Source of the DNA: Treponema sp.
Lineage (GTDB): Bacteria; Spirochaetota; Spirochaetia; Treponematales; Treponemataceae
Length of the DNA stretch: 64,000 nucleotides
Direction of reading: 5' to 3'
Assembly: GCA_024402595.1 (NCBI GenBank)
Contig: JAKSTL010000001.1
Coordinates: 1 to 64,000 of the forward strand
Shown here in pieces: positions 42,288 to 51,679 of this stretch. Below the pieces are notes generated by a model. That model saw only the letters and a list, made by a program, of their open reading frames with translations. It made no database searches and was not told where the DNA came from. How positions within the stretch are numbered: position 1 is the stretch's first letter; the number at the start of each line of letters is the position of its first letter. The position numbers and the translations under genes were made by a program.

Positions 42288-43832
42288 TTACTTTCTCCTC
42301 TTATTTGCTGTTTTTGATTTGAAAATAATACCCATCAATTGAATGGCCAGCAAAGGCATCATAGCAACCAACGCAATTACTCCAAAAGAATCTGCTCCAC
42401 CATTTCCGGCACTAGCAGCACCTAAGGTAAAAGACAATACAAAAGTTGAAGTAAGAGGCCCGGAAGCAACTCCACCAGAATCGAATGCTATGCTGGAAAA
42501 CAAAGAAGGACAGAAAATCATAAGAATAAAGGCAATTGCATACCCCGGAATCAAAATCCATTTAAGACTGAAACCAGAAACGGCTCTTACCAAAGACAAA
42601 CCAATGGCCAAAGCAGTACCGATGGAAAGAAACAAAAGTAAAATCTTACGCTTAATTGTACCGCCAGAAACCTGCTCAACCTGTTCGCTTAAAACCCAAA
42701 CGGCAGGTTCCGCACAAACAATAATTGCACCTAAAGCAAGTCCAGTTACAATCATCAGCACATACCACCATCCGCCTTTTGCAACTACAATACTACCAAG
42801 TTTTTCGCCCAAAGCCGCTCCAGCCTGCATAAAACCGCCATTAACACCAATCAGGAAAATTGTAAGTCCTACAAAACTGTAAATAAAACCAATAACGATT
42901 TTTGCAACCTGACGAACTGTCATTTTAAGCATCCAAAATTGAAAAACCACAAAAAGACCAAACAAAGGCGTAATTGAAATAACAGATTCTTTTAAAACAT
43001 GCAGAAACACTGAACAAAAAGGCCCGAAGATTTGAGAAAAAATACCCGCTTTAACAACCTGTGTTCCTTCTGGAATAGCGACGGCAACAGTTTCTATAGT
43101 TTCGTTGGCCATAGTAAGATTTTCCACCGAATTATTGGCAGATACCAAACCAGTTTTCTGTAAAAACAATGAATAAAGCAAAACAAACATTATTGGTCCT
43201 ACAGAAGCAACTCCTGTTAAACCAAAACTATTATCAGAATCGGAACGAACGGAAGAAACACCAAGTCCTAAAGCCAGAATAAAAGGAACAGTCATTGGCC
43301 CGGTTGTTGCACCACCAGAATCAAAAGCTATACCAATAAAACTGTCCGGCGCAAAACAAGCAATAACAAAAATAAGTAAATATGCGGCAGTCAGTGTAAT
43401 TTTAATTGAAAAGTTCAGAACTGTTCTAAGAAGTCCAAGAAGAATAAAAATGCCCACACCAAAAGCAATGGCAAAAGTAAAATCAAGCTTTTTCAAAAAA
43501 GGAAAAATGCCTTTTACCTGATCGCCAAAAACTTGAATATCAGGTTCTGCCGCGGTAACAATAAATCCAATAAAAAAAGCGGTAAGAAGTAACAGCCACA
43601 GCTTTCTTTTTTTAGTAAGTTCTGCACCACATCGTTCACCCATTGGCTGAATACCAATATCCACACCAAGGAGAAAAATTGTCAGCCCAATAATTAGCAA
43701 TACACCAGCAAATACAAAACGGACTAAAAGAAGTTTTTCAACAGGAACAATAGTTAGTCCAAGTAAAAGAACAATACCCATTACCGGCAAAACAGAAACA
43801 GCGGTTTCCTTGAACTTACTAAAAATATTCAT
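42288..43832 (-). CDS. DUF1538 family integral membrane protein (putative transporter), two repeats
   Basis: The 514-residue protein has about 14 hydrophobic spans and two homologous halves. Each half contains AEPD or AEPAV, then FDSGG followed by TGP or SGP and a glycine-rich segment (FDSGGATTGPMTVPF; FDSGGVASGPLTSTF). This is the DUF1538 duplication, seen by family knowledge near PII-type genes. It probably transports a small ion or solute; none is established. AGGAGG lies just upstream of the ATG at 43832. It follows luxS by 22 bases and abuts the PII-like gene. Confidence 0.8.
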   Translation of the reverse strand: MNIFSKFKETAVSVLPVMGIVLLLGLTIVPVEKLLLVRFVFAGVLLIIGLTIFLLGVDIGIQPMGERCGAELTKKRKLWLLLLTAFFIGFIVTAAEPDIQVFGDQVKGIFPFLKKLDFTFAIAFGVGIFILLGLLRTVLNFSIKITLTAAYLLIFVIACFAPDSFIGIAFDSGGATTGPMTVPFILALGLGVSSVRSDSDNSFGLTGVASVGPIMFVLLYSLFLQKTGLVSANNSVENLTMANETIETVAVAIPEGTQVVKAGIFSQIFGPFCSVFLHVLKESVISITPLFGLFVVFQFWMLKMTVRQVAKIVIGFIYSFVGLTIFLIGVNGGFMQAGAALGEKLGSIVVAKGGWWYVLMIVTGLALGAIIVCAEPAVWVLSEQVEQVSGGTIKRKILLLFLSIGTALAIGLSLVRAVSGFSLKWILIPGYAIAFILMIFCPSLFSSIAFDSGGVASGPLTSTFVLSFTLGAASAGNGGADSFGVIALVAMMPLLAIQLMGIIFKSKTANKRRK

Positions 43833-43854
43833 CACCCCTCCTGAAAAAGTTTAT

Positions 43855-44328
43855 TTATTTTATTGAAAAAGCGTCCCAACCTTTTTTTTCTATGCCTTCT
43901 ACCCATTTTGCGGCATATTTTTTTGCACCATCCAAATCGTGGTCTTTATAATTACCACATTCTTCTTCTGTAGTAGCGGGAACTGGCTTATCCCAAACGG
44001 CAACCTTTTTTAATACATTCAACAGATGATTCGCAATTTCTTCTTCGGTTCTATCACCCCAAACTGTAAAATAAAAACCAGTTCTACAGCCCATTGGCGA
44101 AAGATCAATAACACCTTCCATTTCATCACGAATATATTCTGCCATTAGATGTTCCAAAGTATGAATTGCTCCAGTAGACATAAACTCTTTGTTTGGCTGA
44201 CAAAAACGAATGTCGAACTTTGTAACAATGTCTCCCTTTTCACCAACTTTTTTAGCGGCAAGACGAACAAAAGGTGCAATTACCTTTGTATGATCAAGAT
44301 TAAAACTATCGACATTATATTTTTTCAT
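43855..44328 (-). CDS. luxS: S-ribosylhomocysteine lyase (autoinducer-2 synthase)
   Basis: The 157-residue enzyme cleaves S-ribosylhomocysteine into homocysteine and DPD, the precursor of autoinducer-2. HTLEHLM gives metal ligands H56 and H60 and catalytic E59; C81 in MGCRTGFY is the catalytic cysteine and C124 in ECGNYKDHDL the third ligand. AGAGGT precedes the ATG. It starts 12 bases after mtnN, which makes its substrate, and is followed at 22 bases by the DUF1538 gene. Confidence 0.97.
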   Translation of the reverse strand: MKKYNVDSFNLDHTKVIAPFVRLAAKKVGEKGDIVTKFDIRFCQPNKEFMSTGAIHTLEHLMAEYIRDEMEGVIDLSPMGCRTGFYFTVWGDRTEEEIANHLLNVLKKVAVWDKPVPATTEEECGNYKDHDLDGAKKYAAKWVEGIEKKGWDAFSIK

Positions 44329-44340
44329 TTGATTTACCTC

Positions 44341-45045
44341 TTACAAAAGTTTTAAGAAATTAAGAACCAGATTGGCACACATATCAGCACAAACATCTTC
44401 ATTAAAAGAATAGGTACTTTCTACAGTTTCATCGGCCATATCAGACATACAACGGATTATTACAAAAGGAACTTTATTTACCGAGCAGGCATGACCAATT
44501 GCACAACCTTCCATTTCTACACACAGCGGATTAAAGTTTGATTTAATAAAATCTTTTCGCTCACCAGCAGAAATAAACTGATCTCCAGAAGCAATCAAAC
44601 CTTTTTTCATTGTTCGTTCATTTACAAAATCTGATTTTTCAAATGCTTCCAAAACTTTTTGTGTCATTTCTGAATCGGCTTTAAAAGTTGGTGTAAGCCC
44701 CGGAACTTGACCCAATTTATAACCAAATGCAGTAGTGTCAAAATCGTGATAAACGACTTCTTCTGAAACTACAAAGTCGAATATTTTAAGATTACCGCCA
44801 GTAGCACCTGCAATTCCCGTGTTGATTACCTTTGTTGCTCCGAACTTTAAAATCAAGGTCTGTGCACAAATTGCGGCATTTACTTTACCAATGCCACTTT
44901 TTACTACAACAACAGACTGACTTCCAATCTGTCCTTTATTATAAACAAGGCCGTTATATTCTATTTTTTCAGGATTTGAAAGATTTTTACAAAGAAAACT
45001 AACTTCCGAATCCATTGCTCCAATAATTCCAATCACATTACCCAT
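44341..45045 (-). CDS. mtnN: 5'-methylthioadenosine/S-adenosylhomocysteine nucleosidase (Pfs)
   Basis: The 234-residue cytoplasmic enzyme removes adenine from SAH and MTA. GIIGAMDSEVSFL, NTGIAGATGG, VCVEMEGCAIGHA-type (CVEMEGCAI) and RCMSDMADE are the family signatures, with the catalytic aspartate in SDMAD. The ATG at 45045 is chosen because GGGAG lies eight bases upstream. Together with LuxS it recycles SAH and yields AI-2 precursor. Confidence 0.95.
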   Translation of the reverse strand: MGNVIGIIGAMDSEVSFLCKNLSNPEKIEYNGLVYNKGQIGSQSVVVVKSGIGKVNAAICAQTLILKFGATKVINTGIAGATGGNLKIFDFVVSEEVVYHDFDTTAFGYKLGQVPGLTPTFKADSEMTQKVLEAFEKSDFVNERTMKKGLIASGDQFISAGERKDFIKSNFNPLCVEMEGCAIGHACSVNKVPFVIIRCMSDMADETVESTYSFNEDVCADMCANLVLNFLKLL

Positions 45046-45075
45046 TTTAATGGCTCCCAAGTTTTGCTAAGGTTT

Positions 45076-45471
45076 TTAACGCTTTAATTTCTTTTCTGTT
45101 TCAAGTTTTGTATCTTTTATATATCGCTCAATTATTTCGTCCAAAAGTTTTTCTTCAAGATTGAACTTTTTTATAGCCCAACGAATAACTTGTTTGTAAA
45201 TAATAAAACCAAGGAATAATCCGCCAAAGAAAATAACAATCATAGCAATTCTAAAAATCTGCATTGCAGTTTCACCTTCGCCATGAAATACTTTGAACAT
45301 AAAAAAAGTCAAAATCACAAAAAGAAGCAGGATAATTATCAAAGAAAGCACAATATTAAAAATTGTAGCAACTGTCATAAAAATCGAAGTATTTCTCTTC
45401 TTTGTTCGATATTTTATCATTTCCTCTTTACGGCGTTTCTGCTCATAATCTTCGTAATCTGGTGTATCCAT
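45076..45471 (-). CDS. Small two-TM membrane protein of unknown function
   Basis: The 131-residue protein has a charged N-terminus (DYEDYEQKRRKEE), two strong membrane spans (about 30-58 and 72-95) and a charged helical C-terminus that may form a coiled coil (EEKLLDEIIERYIKD). It starts three bases after the lspA stop and is 30 bases upstream of mtnN. No family is recognised. Confidence 0.7.
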   Translation of the reverse strand: MDTPDYEDYEQKRRKEEMIKYRTKKRNTSIFMTVATIFNIVLSLIIILLLFVILTFFMFKVFHGEGETAMQIFRIAMIVIFFGGLFLGFIIYKQVIRWAIKKFNLEEKLLDEIIERYIKDTKLETEKKLKR

Positions 45472-45474
45472 TCT

Positions 45475-46020
45475 TTATTCCTCTGTTTTCTTATTTTCTG
45501 CCTGTTTTTTTGAATCTTTCACAATTGTTACTATAAAAGAAATAATCAACATAATTCCACAAACTACTACAGCAGAATCTGCAACATTGAAAGTAGGCCA
45601 ACGCTGAAGCCCAAACAAGCCATAAAACTTAACATCAATAAAATCAACTACACCACTAGGTCTAAAAACTCTGTCTATGATATTGCCAAAACCACCGCCG
45701 ACAATACCAGCAATTGCCCATCGTTGAACTTGTGTAAAATCATTGTTGCGCATATAAACAACAACTACCAAAATCAACACAATAATTGGGATAATTGAAA
45801 ACATAATTCGTCGCACAGCATCAGGCCATCCAGCGCCAAAACTAAAGGCAACTCCTGTATTGTACACATGAATGATTCGTAAAAAATCACCTAAAAACTG
45901 GGCTCCAATTGTATATGGCGGAATAAATTTAACGATTAAAGCTTTTGTAATTTGATCAAGGATGATAACTGCAATCGTTAAAATAAAAGGTAATAATTTC
46001 TTTTTAAGATTCTGTTCCAT
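45475..46020 (-). CDS. lspA: Lipoprotein signal peptidase (signal peptidase II)
   Basis: The 181-residue integral membrane aspartyl protease removes signal peptides from diacylglyceryl-prolipoproteins. Catalytic aspartates are D126 in VVDFIDV and D148 in FNVADSA; NTGVAFSF and GGGFGNIIDR are also family marks. GGAAGA precedes the ATG. It completes lipoprotein maturation with lgt (13986-14963); the A2M lipoprotein is a local substrate candidate. Confidence 0.96.
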   Translation of the reverse strand: MEQNLKKKLLPFILTIAVIILDQITKALIVKFIPPYTIGAQFLGDFLRIIHVYNTGVAFSFGAGWPDAVRRIMFSIIPIIVLILVVVVYMRNNDFTQVQRWAIAGIVGGGFGNIIDRVFRPSGVVDFIDVKFYGLFGLQRWPTFNVADSAVVVCGIMLIISFIVTIVKDSKKQAENKKTEE

Positions 46021-46097
46021 AATTCTTCCAATATAATTTTTTAGTATTATTTTCTATTTAAATATAAGTAAAAAGTAATTCCTATTCAAGGAGAAAG

Positions 46098-46865
46098 TTA
46101 TAAACCGGTTGGTAAATCAATAAAGACACAATCTATGCCTTTTTCTTTTTCCAATTTTTCTTTTACCAATGAAACTCCCACGGTTTCTGTTTCATAATGC
46201 CCACCTGCAATAACATTTATTCCATTTTCAGATGCAAAATGATAATCCTGATGAATGAACTCGCCGGTAATATAACAATCCAGGTTTTCTGCCACAGCGG
46301 CTTCTACATCGGAAGAACCACCTCCAGAAATAATTCCTATAGTTCTAACAACTTTTTTTCCACTGCGGATAATACTTACAGGCATTTTTCCAGGACGCAT
46401 CAACTTGTCGGAAAGAGTTTCTAATGTAATTGCATCGGGAAGTTCGCCTTTTACACCAAGAGTCATGCCTCGCCAAGTACCAAAAGGTTCCAGATTTTTT
46501 AGACCGATTCTGTTGGCAAGACCATAATTATTTCCATAAGGATTATTTGCATCGAGAGGAATGTGGTAAGCACAAAGAGCAATATCATTTTTAATTAAAG
46601 CGGCGACTCTTTTGTACAAAGAACCTGTAATTGTTTGACAGGCACCCCAAAAAAGTCCGTGATGAACAAAAAGTACATCTGCACCAAGTTCTGCCGCAAT
46701 TTTTGCAGTTGCTTCACATGCATCCACGGCAAAAGCAACTTTTTTTATTTCCTTACCATCAGGATCAGAGTTGGAAATCTGAATGCCATTTAACGAAATA
46801 TCTCCAGAATAATCCTCTTTTTTTAGGAAACTATTAAAATAATTATCTAATTCGGTTAGAGTCAT
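46098..46865 (-). CDS. Nif3-like dinuclear metal centre protein
   Basis: The 255-residue protein has FAVDACEATAKIAAELGADVLFVHHGLFW and GGHYETE, supplying the histidines and glutamate that hold two metal ions in the Nif3/YbgI (DUF34) family. Members form toroidal hexamers. Annotation as GTP cyclohydrolase I type 2 exists but the true reaction is unsettled. Its ATG is one base after the stop of the next gene upstream (46867), so the two are coupled. Confidence 0.9.
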   Translation of the reverse strand: MTLTELDNYFNSFLKKEDYSGDISLNGIQISNSDPDGKEIKKVAFAVDACEATAKIAAELGADVLFVHHGLFWGACQTITGSLYKRVAALIKNDIALCAYHIPLDANNPYGNNYGLANRIGLKNLEPFGTWRGMTLGVKGELPDAITLETLSDKLMRPGKMPVSIIRSGKKVVRTIGIISGGGSSDVEAAVAENLDCYITGEFIHQDYHFASENGINVIAGGHYETETVGVSLVKEKLEKEKGIDCVFIDLPTGL

Positions 46866-46866
46866 T

Positions 46867-47958
46867 TTATTCTTCTCCTTTATAAGCGTTTTCTATTGCT
46901 TCAACGGATTTTTTTACCATGTAATCTACAGAGGAAAGTTTTTCTTTTGTTCCATAATCCCGTTTTTCTTTAAGCGCAAAGGCCAAAAGTAAATCTGTTT
47001 GGGTAATGCAACCATAACCAGGGGTTTTATATTCTGGAACGGTTGAAAGTTCAAAAATACCCTGGACTTTTTCTGGATGCAGTTTGAAATAATCATTTAT
47101 GGCAGTTTCTGTCATTCCATCGCCAATAAGGAAAAACTTGTTTGTGGTTCCATATCTTTCTTCCAAAAGAGGAATCAGACCATTTAATTCCACGGAAGTA
47201 TTGTATGTATAAAGTTCCCGTTGAGAATTAAACTCCTGTGGATTAGACAAACATTTTACAACCATTACAAATCGGCGGGCCAAAGGATTATCACTGGTAG
47301 AACGAACCCAACGGCAATCATCGGTAAAAAAATCTGGGGAATAAACTGTATATCCATGCTCGGCAAGCTTTTTTATATATGGAAGATAATGCTCTGTTCC
47401 ACCGCGTTTATCGGCCATAAGAATTACAAGCTTATTTTCCACATCTTCATTGGATTCTTCCAAAGTAGAATCTGTCTCTTCAACATTCTTTATAATTTTA
47501 TATTCATTTAATGTGAAGGTATGTTTTGTAAAATGAGAAGCTTCTGTAAAGCCTGTCCTAAAACTGCCCTGATAATAGATTTTCTTTTCTGCTACCGAAG
47601 TTTTTTTATTCAAAGAAAAAGATGGCATAAAGAAAATGGTGGCTACAATACCAAGAATGGAAAAAGTATTGGTAAAAAAAGCCCACATTTTCATTAAAAC
47701 GCTGTAATGGTCTACATAAACTCGTTCTGAATAGCGGAACATGGCATGGAAATTGGAAAGAAGCACCAAAACTGAAAGAAGAAGCGCATAAATATTAAAT
47801 ACATCGATGCCCCAAGCTAAAATCTGTAAAATCACAAGAAAAAGGGAAAGTGGTGCTAAAACAACCAGTGCATCCCGTTTTTCGTGCTTCACAAAAAGAA
47901 CACGAGCGTTAGTGAACAACAATAGACAAAATATCAGCAGTTCGCCATAAAATCTCAT
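46867..47958 (-). CDS. Membrane protein with degenerate alpha/beta-hydrolase-like domain
   Basis: The 363-residue protein has four N-terminal membrane spans (residues about 5-110) and a C-terminal domain that reads like an alpha/beta hydrolase: LVILMADKRGG, YLPYIKKLAEHGYTVYSPDFF, then FFLIGDGMTETAI at the nucleophile elbow. The expected G-x-S-x-G is GDGMT, so the nucleophilic serine is absent and esterase activity is unlikely. It is translationally close to the Nif3-like gene and lies 28 bases past the GH10 gene's stop. Function unknown. Confidence 0.6.
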   Translation of the reverse strand: MRFYGELLIFCLLLFTNARVLFVKHEKRDALVVLAPLSLFLVILQILAWGIDVFNIYALLLSVLVLLSNFHAMFRYSERVYVDHYSVLMKMWAFFTNTFSILGIVATIFFMPSFSLNKKTSVAEKKIYYQGSFRTGFTEASHFTKHTFTLNEYKIIKNVEETDSTLEESNEDVENKLVILMADKRGGTEHYLPYIKKLAEHGYTVYSPDFFTDDCRWVRSTSDNPLARRFVMVVKCLSNPQEFNSQRELYTYNTSVELNGLIPLLEERYGTTNKFFLIGDGMTETAINDYFKLHPEKVQGIFELSTVPEYKTPGYGCITQTDLLLAFALKEKRDYGTKEKLSSVDYMVKKSVEAIENAYKGEE

Positions 47959-47986
47959 AGAGTTTTTTAATTCCTTTTAATTTCTT

Positions 47987-49666
47987 TTATTCCGAAAAAT
48001 CTTCTGCCGCTTCTAGAACACCATAGAAACAAGGTTTTACATTAAAATCGCCATCCAGCAAAAGTGGATATTGTGTATGACCTTTGTATTCATCCAAATT
48101 ATTCAGCCAAGTTCCTTTGTCTGATAATCCCCAGATTGTAATTCCTGTAATTCCGTTTTTACCTTCAGTTTTTCGGTTTGCAAGGAACATTTTGAAGTAT
48201 TCTTTGTATTTTGCCTTAAGTAGAACTGAACTGTATTTGTTGCTTCCATTGGCAATATCTAATTCTGTAATCTGAACATCAACGCCTTTTGCCAGGAACT
48301 TTTTAACGGTTTCTTCAAAACTATTGTAGCCTGTTACCGATGGATAATTCAGTTTTACATGAGACTGCATTCCAATTACATCAATTCGGGCGTCTGGATA
48401 AGAACGGATTTCATCAATCAAATTACAAATGGCATTGCATTTTCCTGCTGAGTAACAGTTGTAATCATTATAAACTAAAAGAACATCTGGAGCTGTATAT
48501 TTGTTTGCATATCTAAAGGCATTGATGATAAAAGTTTCATCACCGTAAATATTGAACCAATTGCTGTTTTCTCTAAGCCATTTTTGACTTCCAGCCCCGT
48601 CCGCAATAGCTTCGTTTACTACATCCCATGCGAAAATAATGTGCTGACCGTCGTTGTATTTTTCTTCCCATTCTGTAACAAAACTTAAAACCGATTTTAT
48701 GTACCATTCCAAACGGGCGTTCATTGTGGCGGCATCAACAAAAGGAGCTTTATCGTTATAATTTTCTCTGAAGAACCATTCTGGAGTCTGATTATGCCAA
48801 ACCAAAACATGGCCTCGAAGTTTTAAGCCTAACATCTGTGTATAGAAAAGAATCTGTCGCATTCTAGAAAAATCTGGCATTCCCATTGGAACTTGGTATA
48901 CATTTCCATCTTCTGCAATAAAATCTTCAAGATTAGATGGTCGTCGCCAGTTGAAAATAAAGTCTGGTTTGAACTCGTTGCCCATGGTAATTGCATCGGC
49001 ATGGCGTGAAAGGCCTTCTTGAATTGGTTCTGCGGTAAGATCACTGTTATTAATGGCAAATCCAAAATAATCAAAATAATCTTTATATGCTTCTTTTATA
49101 CTAGGAGCGTCTACCCAGTTAACAGGAATAACTTTTGTATTGCCAACTCCATCTCCAGAAATCTTAAGGTCTAAGTTTCGCAGATAGATTGTGCTGGTAG
49201 CTTTGTTTACACCTGAACCCGAAAGATAAAAGCTTTTATTTTCGCCTAAAGGGATTGCTAATTCACCTTTGTAAGTTTTCCAAACTCCGGATTCAACTTT
49301 TTCGTCAACAAGTTTTGGCATCCCGGCATCAAAGTCGTTAATCATCCAAATTACTTCGCTTGTAGCTCCAGAAGATTCTACAATTTTCATTTCGCATGAG
49401 AAATTGATATAGATTTCTTTTTTGCCAAACTGAGTTAAATCTATGGAAACAGGATTATTTTTCTTTACTTTGCTGGCGTTTACTACAATTACATCTTTAA
49501 AACCATCAATTTTTTGGTTAACTTTTACGGCGGCATCTTTTTCTAAACCAATAATTGAAAGAGAGCCATCTTCGTTTTGTCTAAGGTTAGGATCTGCTTT
49601 ATCTGCGGCAAAACCAATGTTAAAAATAAAACAAGTCGTAAGAAAAAGTAAAACTAATTTTTTCAT
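47987..49666 (-). CDS. Secreted GH10 endo-beta-1,4-xylanase with N-terminal CBM-like domain
   Basis: The 559-residue protein has a signal peptide (KLVLLFLTTCFIFNIGFAAD), a beta-rich domain at about residues 25-180 that resembles CBM22/CBM4-9 xylan-binding modules, and a GH10 barrel. Catalytic residues are acid/base E352 in WDVVNEAI and nucleophile E468 in VQITELDIA. LRGHVLVWHNQTPEWF is the conserved GH10 strand. It should cut xylan backbones outside the inner membrane. The ATG at 49666 follows GAGGTGA. A TATAAT hexamer in the 33-base gap after the YgiQ gene suggests its own promoter within a housekeeping run. Confidence 0.93.
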   Translation of the reverse strand: MKKLVLLFLTTCFIFNIGFAADKADPNLRQNEDGSLSIIGLEKDAAVKVNQKIDGFKDVIVVNASKVKKNNPVSIDLTQFGKKEIYINFSCEMKIVESSGATSEVIWMINDFDAGMPKLVDEKVESGVWKTYKGELAIPLGENKSFYLSGSGVNKATSTIYLRNLDLKISGDGVGNTKVIPVNWVDAPSIKEAYKDYFDYFGFAINNSDLTAEPIQEGLSRHADAITMGNEFKPDFIFNWRRPSNLEDFIAEDGNVYQVPMGMPDFSRMRQILFYTQMLGLKLRGHVLVWHNQTPEWFFRENYNDKAPFVDAATMNARLEWYIKSVLSFVTEWEEKYNDGQHIIFAWDVVNEAIADGAGSQKWLRENSNWFNIYGDETFIINAFRYANKYTAPDVLLVYNDYNCYSAGKCNAICNLIDEIRSYPDARIDVIGMQSHVKLNYPSVTGYNSFEETVKKFLAKGVDVQITELDIANGSNKYSSVLLKAKYKEYFKMFLANRKTEGKNGITGITIWGLSDKGTWLNNLDEYKGHTQYPLLLDGDFNVKPCFYGVLEAAEDFSE

Positions 49667-49699
49667 ATTCACCTCACGCAATAATTATAATACAACTAA

Positions 49700-51661
49700 C
49701 TATTTTCTACTATAAAGGACTTTCAGTAAATCTTGGCGGCCGGCTTTTTCCAGTGCTTCTTTTACCAAAGGACGATTTTCGGGCTTATTAAATTGGATGA
49801 CAGCTCTTTGTAAACGACGCTCTCTTGCTCCTTTTGCAACATAAATGTGTTTGAAAGAACCGTCGGCATTTTTGGTGTAGGGATCCAATTCTGTATAATA
49901 CTGACAAGTTGAAAGACTTCCTGGTGTAGGATAAAAATCTTGAATCTGATCTGGGACAAAGCCTGTCTTTTTCAAATAAAGGGCTGTATCAATTGCTTCT
50001 TTTAAGCTGCTGCCTGGATGGGCTACAATGTAATAAGGAACAAGATACTGTTTTAATCCAAGTTTTTTGTTCATGTCAGCGTATTCTTTTTCAAATTTTT
50101 CGTAGGTAGCGTGATTACTTTTGCGCATAAGCTGAAGCATTTTATCGTTGGAATTTTCGGGCGCAACTTTTAATTGACCAGAAATATGATAGCGGCACAA
50201 ATCTTCTAGAAAATGTTTATCTTTATCCATAACAAGATAATCAAAACGGATTCCTGAACGAATAAACACTTTTTTTACGCCAGGCACTTTTCGTAATTTT
50301 TCCAGCAAAGAAACATAATCCTGATGATTTACATCCAAATTTGGACAGGGATTTGTACCAAGGCACTGTCTATTCTTGCAAACTCCCGCTTCAATTTGTT
50401 TTTTACAGGCGGGTTGGCGGAAATTTGCAGTAGGTCCACCAACATCATGAATGTATCCTTTAAATTCGGGATGCTTTGTAAGATTTTCTGCTTCTTTTAC
50501 CAAAGATTCGTGGCTTCTTGCCTGAATTCGCCTGCCCTGATGAAATGTGATTGCACAAAAAGAACAAGCACCAAAACAACCGCGAACCGATGTTAGAGAA
50601 AACAAAACTTCTTTTAGGCCAGGAACACCAGTTTTACCATTGGAAGCTGGAGTGTCGTACACAGGATGCCAGCGTCGGGTGTATGGAAGTTCCATTACTT
50701 GGTCAAATTCAGCGGTGGTTAGTGGAAGGGATGGAATATTTTGCACCACAAAACGAGAATCCGATTTTTCCACAAGAAAATCTGCATTGATGGCATCGGT
50801 GTTTTGTTCTTGAATCACAAAACTTTCCGCAAATTTCCGCTTAGACTCCCCAGAATCCACCGAAATTTCTTCAAACGAAGGCATTTCAATCACCTTTTTG
50901 GCAACATCTTCTTCCAAAATTCCGTGAGTTTCCCTTAAAACAAATTCCTCAACTCCCAGCCCATTTTCATTTTCTAAATTTCCTTGAGAATTCTTACCTT
51001 GTGCGTCACCATCACCTTTCTTTTTACCAGTAAGTTCTGCATTACTAGCCCACCAGCAGGTTCCCCGAACATTACGAATTTCCCGAGCCCTTTTTCCACA
51101 ATTCAACTGATTGGCAATTTCCACCATTGAATGCTCGCCCATTCCATACATCAACAAATCTGCCTTACAATCCAGCAAAATTGAACGGCGCACCTTGTTA
51201 GACCAGTAATCATAGTGAGAAAAACGACGCAAACTTGCTTCAATTCCGCCCACAATTACATCCACACCTTTGTATGCTTCTTTAATCTTTGCCACATAAG
51301 TAATAAGTGCCCTATCTGGACGATGACCCGCTTCTCCACCATGAGCATAGGCATCTTCTGAACGAGGCTTATTGTTTGCGGTATAATTGGACACCATTGA
51401 ATCCATGGCCCCAGCAGAAACCAAAAAAGCCAAACGAGGACGCCCAAGAACTTTAAAAGCTTCCACATTTTTATAATCTGGCTGAGCAATAATTCCAACT
51501 TTATAACCTTTTGATTCCAAAAGCCTGCCCAAAAGAGCGGCCGCAAAAGATGGATGATCCACATAAGCGTCGCCACTTACAAAAACAAAATCACACTCAC
51601 TCCATCCACGAGCCTTCATATCTGCCATTGAAATTGGTAAAAAATCCATTGCCTTTTCCAT
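49700..51661 (-). CDS. YgiQ family radical SAM protein
   Basis: The 653-residue protein has the YgiQ N-terminal domain (FVSGDAYVDHPSF, GGIEASLRRFSHYDYW) and a radical SAM core with C362, C366 and C369 in RGCFGACSFC, which bind the 4Fe-4S cluster. YIHDVGGPTANF and SGQLKVAPE also match the family. A low-complexity insertion at about residues 213-243 (GKKKGDGDAQGKNSQGN) lies between the two parts. The reaction catalysed is not established. It follows the TrmJ-like gene by 18 bases. Confidence 0.92.
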   Translation of the reverse strand: MEKAMDFLPISMADMKARGWSECDFVFVSGDAYVDHPSFAAALLGRLLESKGYKVGIIAQPDYKNVEAFKVLGRPRLAFLVSAGAMDSMVSNYTANNKPRSEDAYAHGGEAGHRPDRALITYVAKIKEAYKGVDVIVGGIEASLRRFSHYDYWSNKVRRSILLDCKADLLMYGMGEHSMVEIANQLNCGKRAREIRNVRGTCWWASNAELTGKKKGDGDAQGKNSQGNLENENGLGVEEFVLRETHGILEEDVAKKVIEMPSFEEISVDSGESKRKFAESFVIQEQNTDAINADFLVEKSDSRFVVQNIPSLPLTTAEFDQVMELPYTRRWHPVYDTPASNGKTGVPGLKEVLFSLTSVRGCFGACSFCAITFHQGRRIQARSHESLVKEAENLTKHPEFKGYIHDVGGPTANFRQPACKKQIEAGVCKNRQCLGTNPCPNLDVNHQDYVSLLEKLRKVPGVKKVFIRSGIRFDYLVMDKDKHFLEDLCRYHISGQLKVAPENSNDKMLQLMRKSNHATYEKFEKEYADMNKKLGLKQYLVPYYIVAHPGSSLKEAIDTALYLKKTGFVPDQIQDFYPTPGSLSTCQYYTELDPYTKNADGSFKHIYVAKGARERRLQRAVIQFNKPENRPLVKEALEKAGRQDLLKVLYSRK

Positions 51662-51679
51662 TCGTAAAAAATCCTCAAA

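Noticed and set aside
46867-47958. Active lipase/esterase
   Set aside because: The catalytic serine of the nucleophile elbow is missing.
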